NCBI RefSeq assembly: GCF_014172405.1
Contig: NZ_WNXC01000001.1
Span: 620,001-684,000 of the forward strand
Origin: Pedobacter gandavensis
GTDB lineage: Bacteria > Bacteroidota > Bacteroidia > Sphingobacteriales > Sphingobacteriaceae
Length of the DNA: 64,000 nucleotides
Reading direction: 5' to 3'
A model generated the notes under the pieces. The model did not search any database. It saw only the letters and a program-made list of their open reading frames with translations, and had not been told where the DNA came from. Positions 24,152 through 32,966 of this stretch are shown here, piece by piece (the stretch's first letter is position 1; each line of letters begins with the position of its first letter). The position numbers and the translations under genes are program-made.

Positions 24152-24966
24152 AGTTTTGTTGCGCAATATTTACAGAATTTAGCATCGTCATCGTGGCCTT
24201 CTCGGCCACAGCCCGGACAAACTTCATGATGAAAACCTTTTTTTCTGGCTGCAACCGCCATTTCTGTCGTAATAATTCCGGTTGGGACGGCAATAATGGC
24301 ATAACCAATCAACATGATTAAGGAGGCTACAAATTTACCAAGTGGCGTTACCGGAGAGATGTCACCATAACCAACAGTAGTAATGGTGACAATGGCCCAA
24401 TAAATACTTTCGGGAATATTGGTAAACCCATTTTCCCGGTTTTCTATCAGGTACATCATTGAGCCCAACACAATTACCAGAGCAAGCACCGTGAGCATGA
24501 AGATGCTGATTTTACGCATACTTCCCCTTAAGGCCACGGTTAAGAACTTCATTTCTGAGAGATAATGGCCCAGTTTAAAAATTCGGAATACACGGAGTAA
24601 CCTCAAGGCACGCAAGGCAAGCAAGGATTGAGCGCCAACAAAAATCACACTTAGGTAAGAGGGAATAAGTGCTAATAAATCTACTATACCCAGCGGACTT
24701 TTGATGTAATTTATCGGATGTTTGATAATGATCAATCTCAGGGTGTATTCTATCGTAAACAAACCAGTAAAGGTCCATTCCATAATAGAAAATATATCGC
24801 CATACTTTTGATGATAACTTTGAATACTATCTAGCATCACGACCAGAATACTGGTGAAAATCGCAATCAGTAAGGCTACATCAAATGCTTTTCCTGCATA
24901 GGTGTTGGACTCATAAATGATTTCATGGAGCTTAGCCCGCCAATCCTGATTTTTTTGTTGCTCCAT
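24148..24966 (-). CDS. Voltage-gated-type potassium channel with C-terminal zinc ribbon
   Basis: 272 aa. Six TM segments are predictable; the S4-like helix has R119, R122, R125, R128 spaced every three residues, the pore filter TVGYGD is at 197-202, and S6 follows. The filter is that of K+ channels. After S6 there is no RCK domain but a short cytosolic tail with C250-x2-C253 and C265-x2-C268, a likely zinc ribbon. The N-terminal 22 residues are hydrophilic. It likely forms a K+-selective tetramer in the inner membrane. It overlaps the convergent solute-binding gene by 4 bp. Confidence 0.9.
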   Translation of the reverse strand: MEQQKNQDWRAKLHEIIYESNTYAGKAFDVALLIAIFTSILVVMLDSIQSYHQKYGDIFSIMEWTFTGLFTIEYTLRLIIIKHPINYIKSPLGIVDLLALIPSYLSVIFVGAQSLLALRALRLLRVFRIFKLGHYLSEMKFLTVALRGSMRKISIFMLTVLALVIVLGSMMYLIENRENGFTNIPESIYWAIVTITTVGYGDISPVTPLGKFVASLIMLIGYAIIAVPTGIITTEMAVAARKKGFHHEVCPGCGREGHDDDAKFCKYCATKL

Positions 24967-24985
24967 ACTTGGACTTTTTCGAGGT

Positions 24986-25690
24986 TTAGCTGAAAATTCT
25001 TAAGAAATGATTCTCCAGGTGATTTCTCATGGCATTCCTAAACAATTCTGGAGAACCGTTTTCCAGGATATCTACCAAACCTTTGTGGGATACAAACTTT
25101 TTAATCGTTGCAGGTTTTTTTAACAAACCACTGTTATGAACGTAATCAAATACTGGGAGTAATAATTTCTGGAATTTCTTTAACGTTTGATTTCCGGTGA
25201 TTTCGTAAAGTTTTCCATGAAAAGTAATTTCGTGATCGATGTGAAAAACATAGTCTTCTGAGGTGTCTGGCTCATTTTTAACGATTTCTTTAAGCTCCTT
25301 GATGTGCTCTGCAGTAATGTTCTGGAATAGGAAATCGGCCATGCCAATTTCTAAAACCAAACGCATTTCAAAAATTTCCTTTAAGGTTTCCTGATCTAGT
25401 AAATGCGGATCAAGGGATTTTCCAATGATGCTAAATATATCTGGACTGGTGATCACTGAACCTTTTTTCTTTTTCGTTTCAATCAGTCCCCTCATTCTTA
25501 ACCTTAATAATGCTTCGCGGGTTACGGTTCTGCTTACGCCTAGGTTCTTTGATAAATCTATTTCTGTAGGAATGACATCTCCGATTTTTAACTTCCTGTC
25601 TACCAGTAGTTGTACGAGGTTGGCTTCCACTTTATCTACCAAACTGCTGGTATCCATCTGGATAAATGTATTCACTGTAGTGCTTTCCAT
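24986..25690 (-). CDS. FadR-type GntR regulator, probable sialic acid locus regulator
   Basis: 234 aa from the ATG at 25688-25690 (MESTTVNTFIQ); an upstream in-frame extension of 22 residues is unlikely because it would run through the operator-like site. The N-terminal winged helix includes IPTEIDLSKNLGVSRTVTREALLRLRMRGLIETKKKKGSVIT. The C-terminal all-helical FCD-type domain (FEMRLVLEIGMADF, HIDHEITFHGKLYEITGN) carries the metal/ligand His residues. It is divergent from the susC-susD-nan operon, so it probably represses it and responds to a sialic acid catabolite; that is inference. NanR and UxuR belong to the same family. Confidence 0.85.
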   Translation of the reverse strand: MESTTVNTFIQMDTSSLVDKVEANLVQLLVDRKLKIGDVIPTEIDLSKNLGVSRTVTREALLRLRMRGLIETKKKKGSVITSPDIFSIIGKSLDPHLLDQETLKEIFEMRLVLEIGMADFLFQNITAEHIKELKEIVKNEPDTSEDYVFHIDHEITFHGKLYEITGNQTLKKFQKLLLPVFDYVHNSGLLKKPATIKKFVSHKGLVDILENGSPELFRNAMRNHLENHFLRIFS

Positions 25691-25702
25691 ATTATGTATA
25701 AT
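25691..25702. promoter_or_regulatory. Half-site-like operator at GntR start
   Basis: ATTATGTATAAT sits directly against the regulator start codon. It repeats the first 11 bases of the full palindrome at 25821-25837. It probably mediates autoregulation. Confidence 0.5.
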
Positions 25703-25820
25703 AATAACTAATTGAGAGTATACGTCTAAAATAGTACTAATAAAGCGATTTATCAAAAATGGCTAAAAAAAAATATAAAAAATTCTTGCTTTCAAATAAT
25801 ATTTATCTCAACTTAGTAGT

Positions 25821-25837
25821 ATTATGTATAACATAAT
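25821..25837. promoter_or_regulatory. Operator palindrome before susC
   Basis: ATTATGTATAACATAAT: two perfect 7-bp arms (ATTATGT/ACATAAT) around ATA, 22 bp before the susC start used here. The GT-N3-AC core is the one known for FadR-type GntR operators. The same half-motif recurs at the regulator's own start. Confidence 0.6.
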
Positions 25838-25859
25838 GCTAACCAATAAACCTAAAAGT

Positions 25860-28800
25860 ATGAAACAGTTTTACCTAAAAACAATTGTTTTAGTATGCTG
25901 CCTATTCTCCGTAATGGGTGTATTTGCACAAAACAAAAAGCTGAGCGGTACCGTGACCGCTGAAGATGATGGGCAAGGGATTCCCAGCGTCAGCATTTCC
26001 ATCAAAGGAACTAAGTCGGGCACACAAACCGATATGAATGGAAAGTTCATTATTGAAGCCAATCCAAACGATGTTCTTGTGTTTACTTATGTCGGCTACC
26101 TGACTCAGGAGCAGAAGGTTGGAAACAATACCAATCTAAAAGTAGTGATGAAGCCTGCAGCTGCGAATCTTGATGAGATCGTGGTCGTAGGTTATGGTAC
26201 GCAAAACCGACGTACCGTAACCAACTCCATCGCGAAGTTAGATAAAGAAGTTTTAGCAAACGCGCCACGCGCCAATGTCGGATCTGCTTTACAGGGAACG
26301 ATTGCCGGTGTTCAGGCGATTAGTAAAAGTGGACAGCCGGGTGTTGGCCCAACTGTATTTTTAAGAGGTGGGGCATCCATCAATTCACCAGGAACGCCAT
26401 TGGTAATTGTTGATGGGGTTATTCGAGATTATAATGACATCGCTTCTGAAAACATCCAGTCTATGGAAATCTTGAAAGATGCAGCTTCAACTGCGATCTA
26501 TGGTGCCAGAGCAAACAACGGGGTTATCTTGATCACCACAAAAACAGGCGCAGCAGGTGCCGCGCAAATCAATTATAAATTTACCGGTGGTTATAACGTA
26601 AGAAGAGATGGCTATACCTATTTAGGTGCTAAAGATTATATCTATTATACGCGTTTAGGTTACCTGAATTCTGGAAAACCAGTAGGAGATGCAAATAATG
26701 CAAGAGGCTTAGGATTAATCAATGACGCAGCCAATCTGGCAAGTTTTGACATCAGAAAATATGTGGATGGAACAACTGTATTGCCAACAGGATGGGGTAT
26801 CGTTGATGATCCTTACGGAGGTCAGTTGATGTACAAAGATCATGGTGGTGAAATTGAGAACCTGGTATTCAGAAATACCTATACTAAAGACCATTATGTC
26901 AGTGCTACAGGTGGCAATGACAAAGGTAAATTCTTTGCTGCTTTTGATTCCTATAATGAGGATGGGGTGATTGTGGGTTCTAGCTATAAACGCTACACTG
27001 CAGATTTAAATGGCTCGTATAAAGTCAGACCTAATATCGAGATTGCCGGTGGTACCACGCTTTCAACTTCTTCTCAATTGGGTACAATTGGTGGTGAGGT
27101 GAACTCACTGTACAGAAGTTTAGCAATTTGGCCAACTTTTAACCCATGGTTAGATGAGGCTAAGACCGCTCCAAATCCTGGAAATAGTGCCAGTGATGGT
27201 AATCCATTATATTGGTTGAGCAGATTAAAGCGTCAGAATGAAGTGAATAAAGTAGTAATTAACGGTTCCATTAAATGGGATTTACTACCTGGATTATACT
27301 TCAAAGGTACTGCCAATGCTTATTTACTAGATAGAAAAGATGAGTCTTTCCAGAAATCTACACAGACCTACGCCAATATCTTTGCCAACCCACAATCAAT
27401 AGGTTCTGCAAGTAGAGATGCGATTTTGTTGTCAAGAAGAGATTTTCAGACGCAATTTAACGGGATATTAAACTATAATAAATCTTTAGATCTGCATAAT
27501 TTTACTGCGATGGTGGGTGCAGAAACCTTCCAGGTTAAAACGTTCAATTCGCAGTTGTATGGTCAGAATGCCCCTACAGATGAAATTCCTACAATTAATG
27601 CTTCTACAGTTTTCCCTGCAACAGTAAATGGTGCAAAAGCAAACTATAGTGAAAAATCAGTATACCGCATCAATTCATTCTTCGGAAGGTTTGCTTATGA
27701 TTTTGATCAGAAATATCTGTTTACCGCAGTACTTCGTGCGGATGGTGCTTCCAGCTTACCTGACCAACACAAATGGGGTTATTTCCCAGGTGTTTCAGCA
27801 GGATGGAATGTTCAAAAAGAAAAGTTCTATGTGAATGCTGGAGTTGATAAATATGTATCTACTTTAAAACCTAGAGTGAGTTATGGGGTGAATGGTAATA
27901 TCGCTGGTTTGGGCAGGTATGAAGTTCAAGGGGTATACACTTCTCCACCAAATTATGATGGTGCTGGTGGTTTTTACCATGATAAATTGGCCAATCAGGA
28001 TTTAAGATGGGAGCGAAGCAAAACTTTAGGTGCTGGTTTAGACCTTGGTTTATTGCAAGACAGAGTTACCTTGTTATTTGATTATTACGATCGCAGAACT
28101 TCAGATTTGTTAACACCGCTTTTATTTCCTGATTATGTGGGTTATCCTCCAATTCAAACCAACTCAGGGACATTGCAAAATAAAGGTTATGAATTTGCAG
28201 TAAATGCAAAAGTATTGAATACGGCTGGTGGTTTTACACTAAGCCTGGGTGCGAATGCCAGTTTTGTGAAGAACAAAGTATTGAAACTTCCTTACAATGG
28301 CAATGAAAACAACAGACAAGGTGGATTACAGGTGTATGATGCTAAAACTGGTCAGTTAAAATGGGTAGGTGGAATTCAGGAAGGTCAAACTATCGGTGAT
28401 ATTTATGGCTTCAAACAAGTATCCATCTTTAAAGATGATGCAGAGGTACAACGCATTGCTGGCAATAGAAAAGATATGATCGCCAATGTAAACGGACCTA
28501 ATTTACCCAAAGGTACTGCTCCAGGTACTGGCAGAATCACCCCAGGTGATGTAAACTGGTTAGATGTAAATGGTGATGATATTATTGATTCAAGAGATCA
28601 GGTGTATCTTGGAAATATGGCGCCAAAATGGACCGGTGGTTTTAATGCCAATGCGAATTATAAAGGATTCAATTTGTATACCAGATTTGAGTTTGCTTTA
28701 GGCCATACCGTTTACAATGATCTATTAGCACGTACACTAGGTAACTATCAGGGTACTTTCAACTATACCGATCTGATTACTAAAGCTTGGAGTCCTGATA

Positions 28801-29171
28801 ATACCGTTACTGATATTCCTAAAGTATATTTTGCCGATCAGGTACAAGGTTCTAAACAGAACTATACCAGAGCGAATAATGCTGGTGCTGTAGTAAATGG
28901 AAACAATTCATTGCTGTATGAAAAAGGAGATTACCTGGCATTAAGAGAACTTACCCTTTCTTATACCTTGCCAAAATCATTAATGGCTAAAACTAAATTC
29001 TTAGCGAATTCTAGAATTTATGCTACTGGAAGTAACCTTTTCTACATCACTAAGTTTACCGGTTCTTCTCCAGAGGCTCCTTTGGATGCTAATAACAAAC
29101 TTACTGGTGTGTATTTAGGTGCATATCCTACCGCGAGATCTTTTGTTTTGGGCTTAGAAGTTTCCTTTTAA
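25860..29171 (+). CDS. SusC/RagA-type TonB-dependent outer-membrane transporter
   Basis: About 1103 aa from the ATG at 25860 (MKQFYLKTIVLVCC, a good signal peptide); an upstream in-frame ATG at 25824 lies within the operator and is less likely. An N-terminal carboxypeptidase-like domain (~25-105, SGTVTAEDDGQGIPSVSISIKGTKSGT) precedes the plug with the SusC motifs (DEIVVVGYGTQ and GARANNGVILITTKTG), then the 22-strand barrel with an aromatic C-terminus (LGLEVSF). It imports glycans or sialylated oligosaccharides with the adjacent SusD. Substrate is inferred from the nan genes downstream. Confidence 0.95.
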   Translation: MKQFYLKTIVLVCCLFSVMGVFAQNKKLSGTVTAEDDGQGIPSVSISIKGTKSGTQTDMNGKFIIEANPNDVLVFTYVGYLTQEQKVGNNTNLKVVMKPAAANLDEIVVVGYGTQNRRTVTNSIAKLDKEVLANAPRANVGSALQGTIAGVQAISKSGQPGVGPTVFLRGGASINSPGTPLVIVDGVIRDYNDIASENIQSMEILKDAASTAIYGARANNGVILITTKTGAAGAAQINYKFTGGYNVRRDGYTYLGAKDYIYYTRLGYLNSGKPVGDANNARGLGLINDAANLASFDIRKYVDGTTVLPTGWGIVDDPYGGQLMYKDHGGEIENLVFRNTYTKDHYVSATGGNDKGKFFAAFDSYNEDGVIVGSSYKRYTADLNGSYKVRPNIEIAGGTTLSTSSQLGTIGGEVNSLYRSLAIWPTFNPWLDEAKTAPNPGNSASDGNPLYWLSRLKRQNEVNKVVINGSIKWDLLPGLYFKGTANAYLLDRKDESFQKSTQTYANIFANPQSIGSASRDAILLSRRDFQTQFNGILNYNKSLDLHNFTAMVGAETFQVKTFNSQLYGQNAPTDEIPTINASTVFPATVNGAKANYSEKSVYRINSFFGRFAYDFDQKYLFTAVLRADGASSLPDQHKWGYFPGVSAGWNVQKEKFYVNAGVDKYVSTLKPRVSYGVNGNIAGLGRYEVQGVYTSPPNYDGAGGFYHDKLANQDLRWERSKTLGAGLDLGLLQDRVTLLFDYYDRRTSDLLTPLLFPDYVGYPPIQTNSGTLQNKGYEFAVNAKVLNTAGGFTLSLGANASFVKNKVLKLPYNGNENNRQGGLQVYDAKTGQLKWVGGIQEGQTIGDIYGFKQVSIFKDDAEVQRIAGNRKDMIANVNGPNLPKGTAPGTGRITPGDVNWLDVNGDDIIDSRDQVYLGNMAPKWTGGFNANANYKGFNLYTRFEFALGHTVYNDLLARTLGNYQGTFNYTDLITKAWSPDNTVTDIPKVYFADQVQGSKQNYTRANNAGAVVNGNNSLLYEKGDYLALRELTLSYTLPKSLMAKTKFLANSRIYATGSNLFYITKFTGSSPEAPLDANNKLTGVYLGAYPTARSFVLGLEVSF

Positions 29172-29191
29172 TCAATAATAGATTAAACATC

Positions 29192-30760
29192 ATGAAAAAT
29201 AACTATAAAAATATAATCGCAGCAGCCCTTTTGGTAATGAGCCTTGGCGCCTGCAAAAAAAGTCTGGATTTAAAACCAATCAGTAACCTGAGTGATGATA
29301 CTTTCTGGAAAACAAATGATCAATATGATGCCTTCGTAGCTGCTGTTCATGGTAAATTCCGTGGTCACAATAGTAGTTTTATGTTTCTGGGGGAGTTAAG
29401 GGCTGATATTTACGGAACTGAGCCGGGAAGCGCTGCTTCTTTCACCGGTGAAGCCTCTCAAGGGCTAGAGCGGATGTGGTTGCAAACTCTGACACTCGAT
29501 GCTGCCGGAGTCAATACATTTGGTGGTTTTTACAGCAATATCAATCAATTGAATCTATTGATCCATAAGCTGAATACTGGGAATGTAGTGTCTGAAGCTA
29601 CAAAAAAATACGAATTGGGTATGGCCTATGGCATGCGTGCCTTTTATTATAACCAGTTGTACCGCAGTTGGGGCAGCACGGTAATCGTTACCGACTTTAT
29701 CGATGCTGCTAACCTGGATTTGTTTAACCTTGCTAAAGCGGCTTCTCCTGCAGCAGATGTGCTGAAGTTGATCAGAGCAGATATTGAATTGTCGCTGGAG
29801 AACTTTGGTACCAATTATACGATTCAACACAATAAAGGATATTGGTCTAAATCAGCTACGCTGATGCTGAAAGCGGATAACTACCTATGGAGTGCCCATA
29901 GAGAAGGTGGTGCTGCCGATGCAACTACGGCTAAAACGGCTTTAACTGACATTCAAACTAATGTTCCGGCATTAGGTTTATTAACAACTTCAAGCAATGC
30001 ATTAAACACCCCATTTGCAGATCTTTTCTCGACTACAAACAGGGGAAATAAAGAGGTTATTTTGGCCAGTAGGTATTTGCTAAATGAAGCGGAATTAAGT
30101 TTTATTCCGAGCTCATTTACTCCTCAGACGGGCCTGATCACGAATTTTTATGACTCTTTGGCCAATAGACAGTTTAGTGTGACTGCTGAGAATTATAGTG
30201 GTCTCTTGCGTGCACCAATCAAAATTGCAACCTATAGAAAGTTCAATGAGAAAGATACCCGTAGAGCTGGGACCATTCAGGCAGCTTATAAAATGCCAAC
30301 AGCCGGGAACTATGTCATTGCTGGTACTTTCCTGAAAAAATTCCAGGGCCAACAAGATGCAGCAACCAGAAAATACACCAATGACTATCCAATTTATCGT
30401 TATGCTGATTTACTTTTATTACTTGCAGAAGCTAAAGAAGTATTAGGAGAAAGTCCTGCAGCTGAGATCAACTTAGTAAGAGCCAGAGCCTACGGTGTAA
30501 ATTATGATCCGGCAGTGCAAGGTTTCCCTAATATGCCTGGTGATGGTGACATAAAACAAGCGATTTTAAAAGAACGTTTGTTTGAGTTTATTGGCGAAGG
30601 AAAGCGCTGGTATGATTTAAGACGTATGGGTGATAATTATGTTTATGCCAACACGACCTTGCTACCGGCTGATGCTTACAAATTGTTCTGGCCGATAGAC
30701 CGTACTTCTTTGACAAATAACAAAGCCCTGGTTCAAACCACTGGCTACGCTCAATTCTAA
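29192..30760 (+). CDS. SusD/RagB-type nutrient-binding lipoprotein
   Basis: 522 aa. Lipoprotein signal with the lipobox LGAC and lipidated Cys21 (then KKSLDLKP). A SusD-like N-terminal domain (helical, DDTFWKTNDQYDAFVAAVHGKF) is followed by the RagB/SusD C-terminal part with DLLLLLAEAKEVLG, FIGEGKRWYDLRRMG and the LWPID-like ending. It sits on the outer face and captures glycan for the SusC partner, 20 bp upstream. Confidence 0.95.
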   Translation: MKNNYKNIIAAALLVMSLGACKKSLDLKPISNLSDDTFWKTNDQYDAFVAAVHGKFRGHNSSFMFLGELRADIYGTEPGSAASFTGEASQGLERMWLQTLTLDAAGVNTFGGFYSNINQLNLLIHKLNTGNVVSEATKKYELGMAYGMRAFYYNQLYRSWGSTVIVTDFIDAANLDLFNLAKAASPAADVLKLIRADIELSLENFGTNYTIQHNKGYWSKSATLMLKADNYLWSAHREGGAADATTAKTALTDIQTNVPALGLLTTSSNALNTPFADLFSTTNRGNKEVILASRYLLNEAELSFIPSSFTPQTGLITNFYDSLANRQFSVTAENYSGLLRAPIKIATYRKFNEKDTRRAGTIQAAYKMPTAGNYVIAGTFLKKFQGQQDAATRKYTNDYPIYRYADLLLLLAEAKEVLGESPAAEINLVRARAYGVNYDPAVQGFPNMPGDGDIKQAILKERLFEFIGEGKRWYDLRRMGDNYVYANTTLLPADAYKLFWPIDRTSLTNNKALVQTTGYAQF

Positions 30761-30774
30761 CATAATATTTGGTG

Positions 30775-30807
30775 TAGGAGTGGAGGCCTTTATGGCCAAC
30801 ACTCCTA
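30775..30807 (+). terminator. Hairpin between susD and nanA (attenuator or mRNA processing)
   Basis: TAGGAGTG (30775-30782) pairs with CACTCCTA (30800-30807), plus an inner GGCC/GGCC stem. No T-run follows, so it likely sets the relative level of susCD and nan transcripts rather than ending transcription completely. Confidence 0.55.
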
Positions 30808-30849
30808 ACTTATACATCCCTATTTTGCATTCTTTAAAACACATATAAA

Positions 30850-31779
30850 ATGACGATTCAACACTTACAAGGCCTGATTGCTGCGCCCTTTACACCAATG
30901 GATGAAAATGGACAGTTAAATGTATCCTTGATTCCAAGCTATTACCAGTTTTTAAAAGCGAACAAAGTTACGGGCGCATTCATTTGCGGATCTACCGGAG
31001 AAGGCGTGTCCTTAACCAATACCGAGAAAAAAGAAGTGGCACAAGCATGGGCAGATTGCACCCGTGGCGACAATGATTTTAAGGTAATGATGTTTTTGGG
31101 AGGAACGAGTGTTGCCGATTGTAAAGATCTGGCTGCATTTTCTCAGCAAATTGGTCTTTATGCCATCTCATTTACCGCCCCTTTCTATTTTAAACCTGCA
31201 AATGTAGAAGTATTGGCTACCATCTGTGCGGAAATTGCGGCTGTTGCACCTGATATGCCTTTTTATTATTACCATATTCCAGTATTAACGGGTGTCGGTT
31301 TTGCCATGTACGACTTGTTACAGGCTATTGATGGTAAGATTCCTAACTTCGCTGGAGTGAAATATACACATGAAGATTTCATGGATTTCCTATCTTGTAT
31401 CCATTTTAAAGAAGGTAAATATGATATGCTTTGGGGTCGTGATGAAAATATGCTTTCTGCATTGGTTTTAGGAACTAAAGGCGCTGTAGGTAGCACATTT
31501 AATTATGCCGCTCCCTTGTATTATGATATGATAACCGCTTTTGAAAACAATGATTTGAAAAAGGCACAACTACTACAACAACAATCAATCGATATGATCA
31601 GATTATTAGGTAAATATGGTGGTATTGCTACTGGTAAGGCCTATTTAAAATTAGTTGGCGTAGATTGCGGTGAATTTAGATTGCCTGTGAAAAATATGAG
31701 CGCAGCGCAGTTTGAGAGTTTTAAACAAGATGTAGCCGCTGTTGGTTTCGATAATTTTAAATCAAAAGCAGCGCATTAG
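30850..31779 (+). CDS. nanA: N-acetylneuraminate lyase
   Basis: 309 aa DapA-superfamily TIM barrel. It splits Neu5Ac into ManNAc and pyruvate. The visible motifs are APFTPMDENGQL, CGSTGEG (pyruvate-binding GSTGE), the Tyr cluster at 139-141 (YYYHIP) and the Schiff-base lysine K171 in GVKYT. Adjacent sialidase, NanM, MFS and epimerase genes make NanA the clear assignment over dihydrodipicolinate synthase. Confidence 0.94.
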   Translation: MTIQHLQGLIAAPFTPMDENGQLNVSLIPSYYQFLKANKVTGAFICGSTGEGVSLTNTEKKEVAQAWADCTRGDNDFKVMMFLGGTSVADCKDLAAFSQQIGLYAISFTAPFYFKPANVEVLATICAEIAAVAPDMPFYYYHIPVLTGVGFAMYDLLQAIDGKIPNFAGVKYTHEDFMDFLSCIHFKEGKYDMLWGRDENMLSALVLGTKGAVGSTFNYAAPLYYDMITAFENNDLKKAQLLQQQSIDMIRLLGKYGGIATGKAYLKLVGVDCGEFRLPVKNMSAAQFESFKQDVAAVGFDNFKSKAAH

Positions 31780-31788
31780 TCATTAATA

Positions 31789-32964
31789 ATGAACGCGATG
31801 AGCAAGTACCTATTTTATTTATCAGTCCCCCTTATGTTGACAACAGCCGTGTTCGCACAAAAAACTTCTGCTGAACAGATCGAATGGTCTATTGCAGCTA
31901 AATTACAAGCGCCCGATGGGCAAACTTCCATTGGATTTGCCGGGGCGATTAATGCGGTTCTTCAGAATCGTCTTATTGTGGCTGGAGGTGCTAATTTCCC
32001 AGATAAGAAACCCTGGGAAGGTGGTAAAAAACACTATTCTAAGGAGATTCATATTTTAGAAAAAACAGGAAATACATATTCATGGAGTAAAGAAAAGGTG
32101 TTTTTGCCAGAGGCGATTGCCTATGCCGGAAATACCACTACGAAATTCGGGATTGTATACGCAGGTGGGGAAAATGAGCAAGGATTATCCAATCAGGTTT
32201 TTCTATTGAAACAGGATGAACTTAGTTCTAAAATAATAGCAAAACCTTTAGCCAACTTGCCTATCGCCTTAACAAATGTTGCCTTAACCAGTATTGGGAA
32301 TTTGGTATATGCCATTGGTGGTGATCAGGAAAAATCAACATCTAAAGCTGTATTCAGCCTGGATTTGAGTTTGCCTAATGCAACATGGAAGGTATTACCA
32401 GCCCTGCCAATTCCTTTGGCAAATTCAGTTGTGGTGGTGCAAAGTCCTTCAAAACAGGCCCTGATTTATGTGATTGGTGGTCGTACTAAAACTCCTGAAG
32501 GGATTAGCGACTTGCATTCAACCGTATTCATTTATAACCCTGAAAAGCAAGAATGGAAAGCAGGAGCAAAGATTAATGATGGAAAAGAAGAGATGAATTT
32601 CTCTGCTGGAACCGGTCTGGCTGTGGGTAAAAATCAGATTCTAATCTTTGGTGGCGACAATGGAAAGACTTTTCATCAGATAGAAATTTACCTATCTAAA
32701 ATTGCTAAAACTGAGAACCCTGAGGAAAAAGCAAGGTTGACAGCGGAGAAGAACCAGTTAAGTATCCATCATAAGGGGTTTTATAAGGGACTTTTACGCT
32801 ATGACGTTGTCAATAATACCTGGTCAAAAATAGGTGAATTGCCTTTTCTGTCACAGGTAACGGCCATGGCCACAAAATGGAACAATGATATCTTCATTTC
32901 CAGCGGAGAAGTGCAACCTGGCGTCAGGACACCGAACATTATGCTGGGGAAAATAAAAGACTAG
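31789..32964 (+). CDS. nanM: N-acetylneuraminate epimerase (Kelch propeller)
   Basis: 391 aa with a signal peptide ending near VFAQ (residue 24). The repeated Gly-Gly Kelch motifs (VAGGANF, YAGGENEQG, IGGDQEKS, VIGGRTKTPEG, IFGGDNGK) form a six-bladed propeller. NanM interconverts alpha and beta anomers of sialic acid in the periplasm so that uptake and the lyase reaction proceed. It starts 9 bp after the nanA stop, so they are coupled. A second start codon at 31798 is possible. Confidence 0.9.
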   Translation: MNAMSKYLFYLSVPLMLTTAVFAQKTSAEQIEWSIAAKLQAPDGQTSIGFAGAINAVLQNRLIVAGGANFPDKKPWEGGKKHYSKEIHILEKTGNTYSWSKEKVFLPEAIAYAGNTTTKFGIVYAGGENEQGLSNQVFLLKQDELSSKIIAKPLANLPIALTNVALTSIGNLVYAIGGDQEKSTSKAVFSLDLSLPNATWKVLPALPIPLANSVVVVQSPSKQALIYVIGGRTKTPEGISDLHSTVFIYNPEKQEWKAGAKINDGKEEMNFSAGTGLAVGKNQILIFGGDNGKTFHQIEIYLSKIAKTENPEEKARLTAEKNQLSIHHKGFYKGLLRYDVVNNTWSKIGELPFLSQVTAMATKWNNDIFISSGEVQPGVRTPNIMLGKIKD

Positions 32965-32966
32965 AA

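Noticed and set aside
25824-25859. Earlier in-frame start of susC
   Set aside because: It lies inside the operator palindrome, and the start at 25860 gives a better signal peptide.
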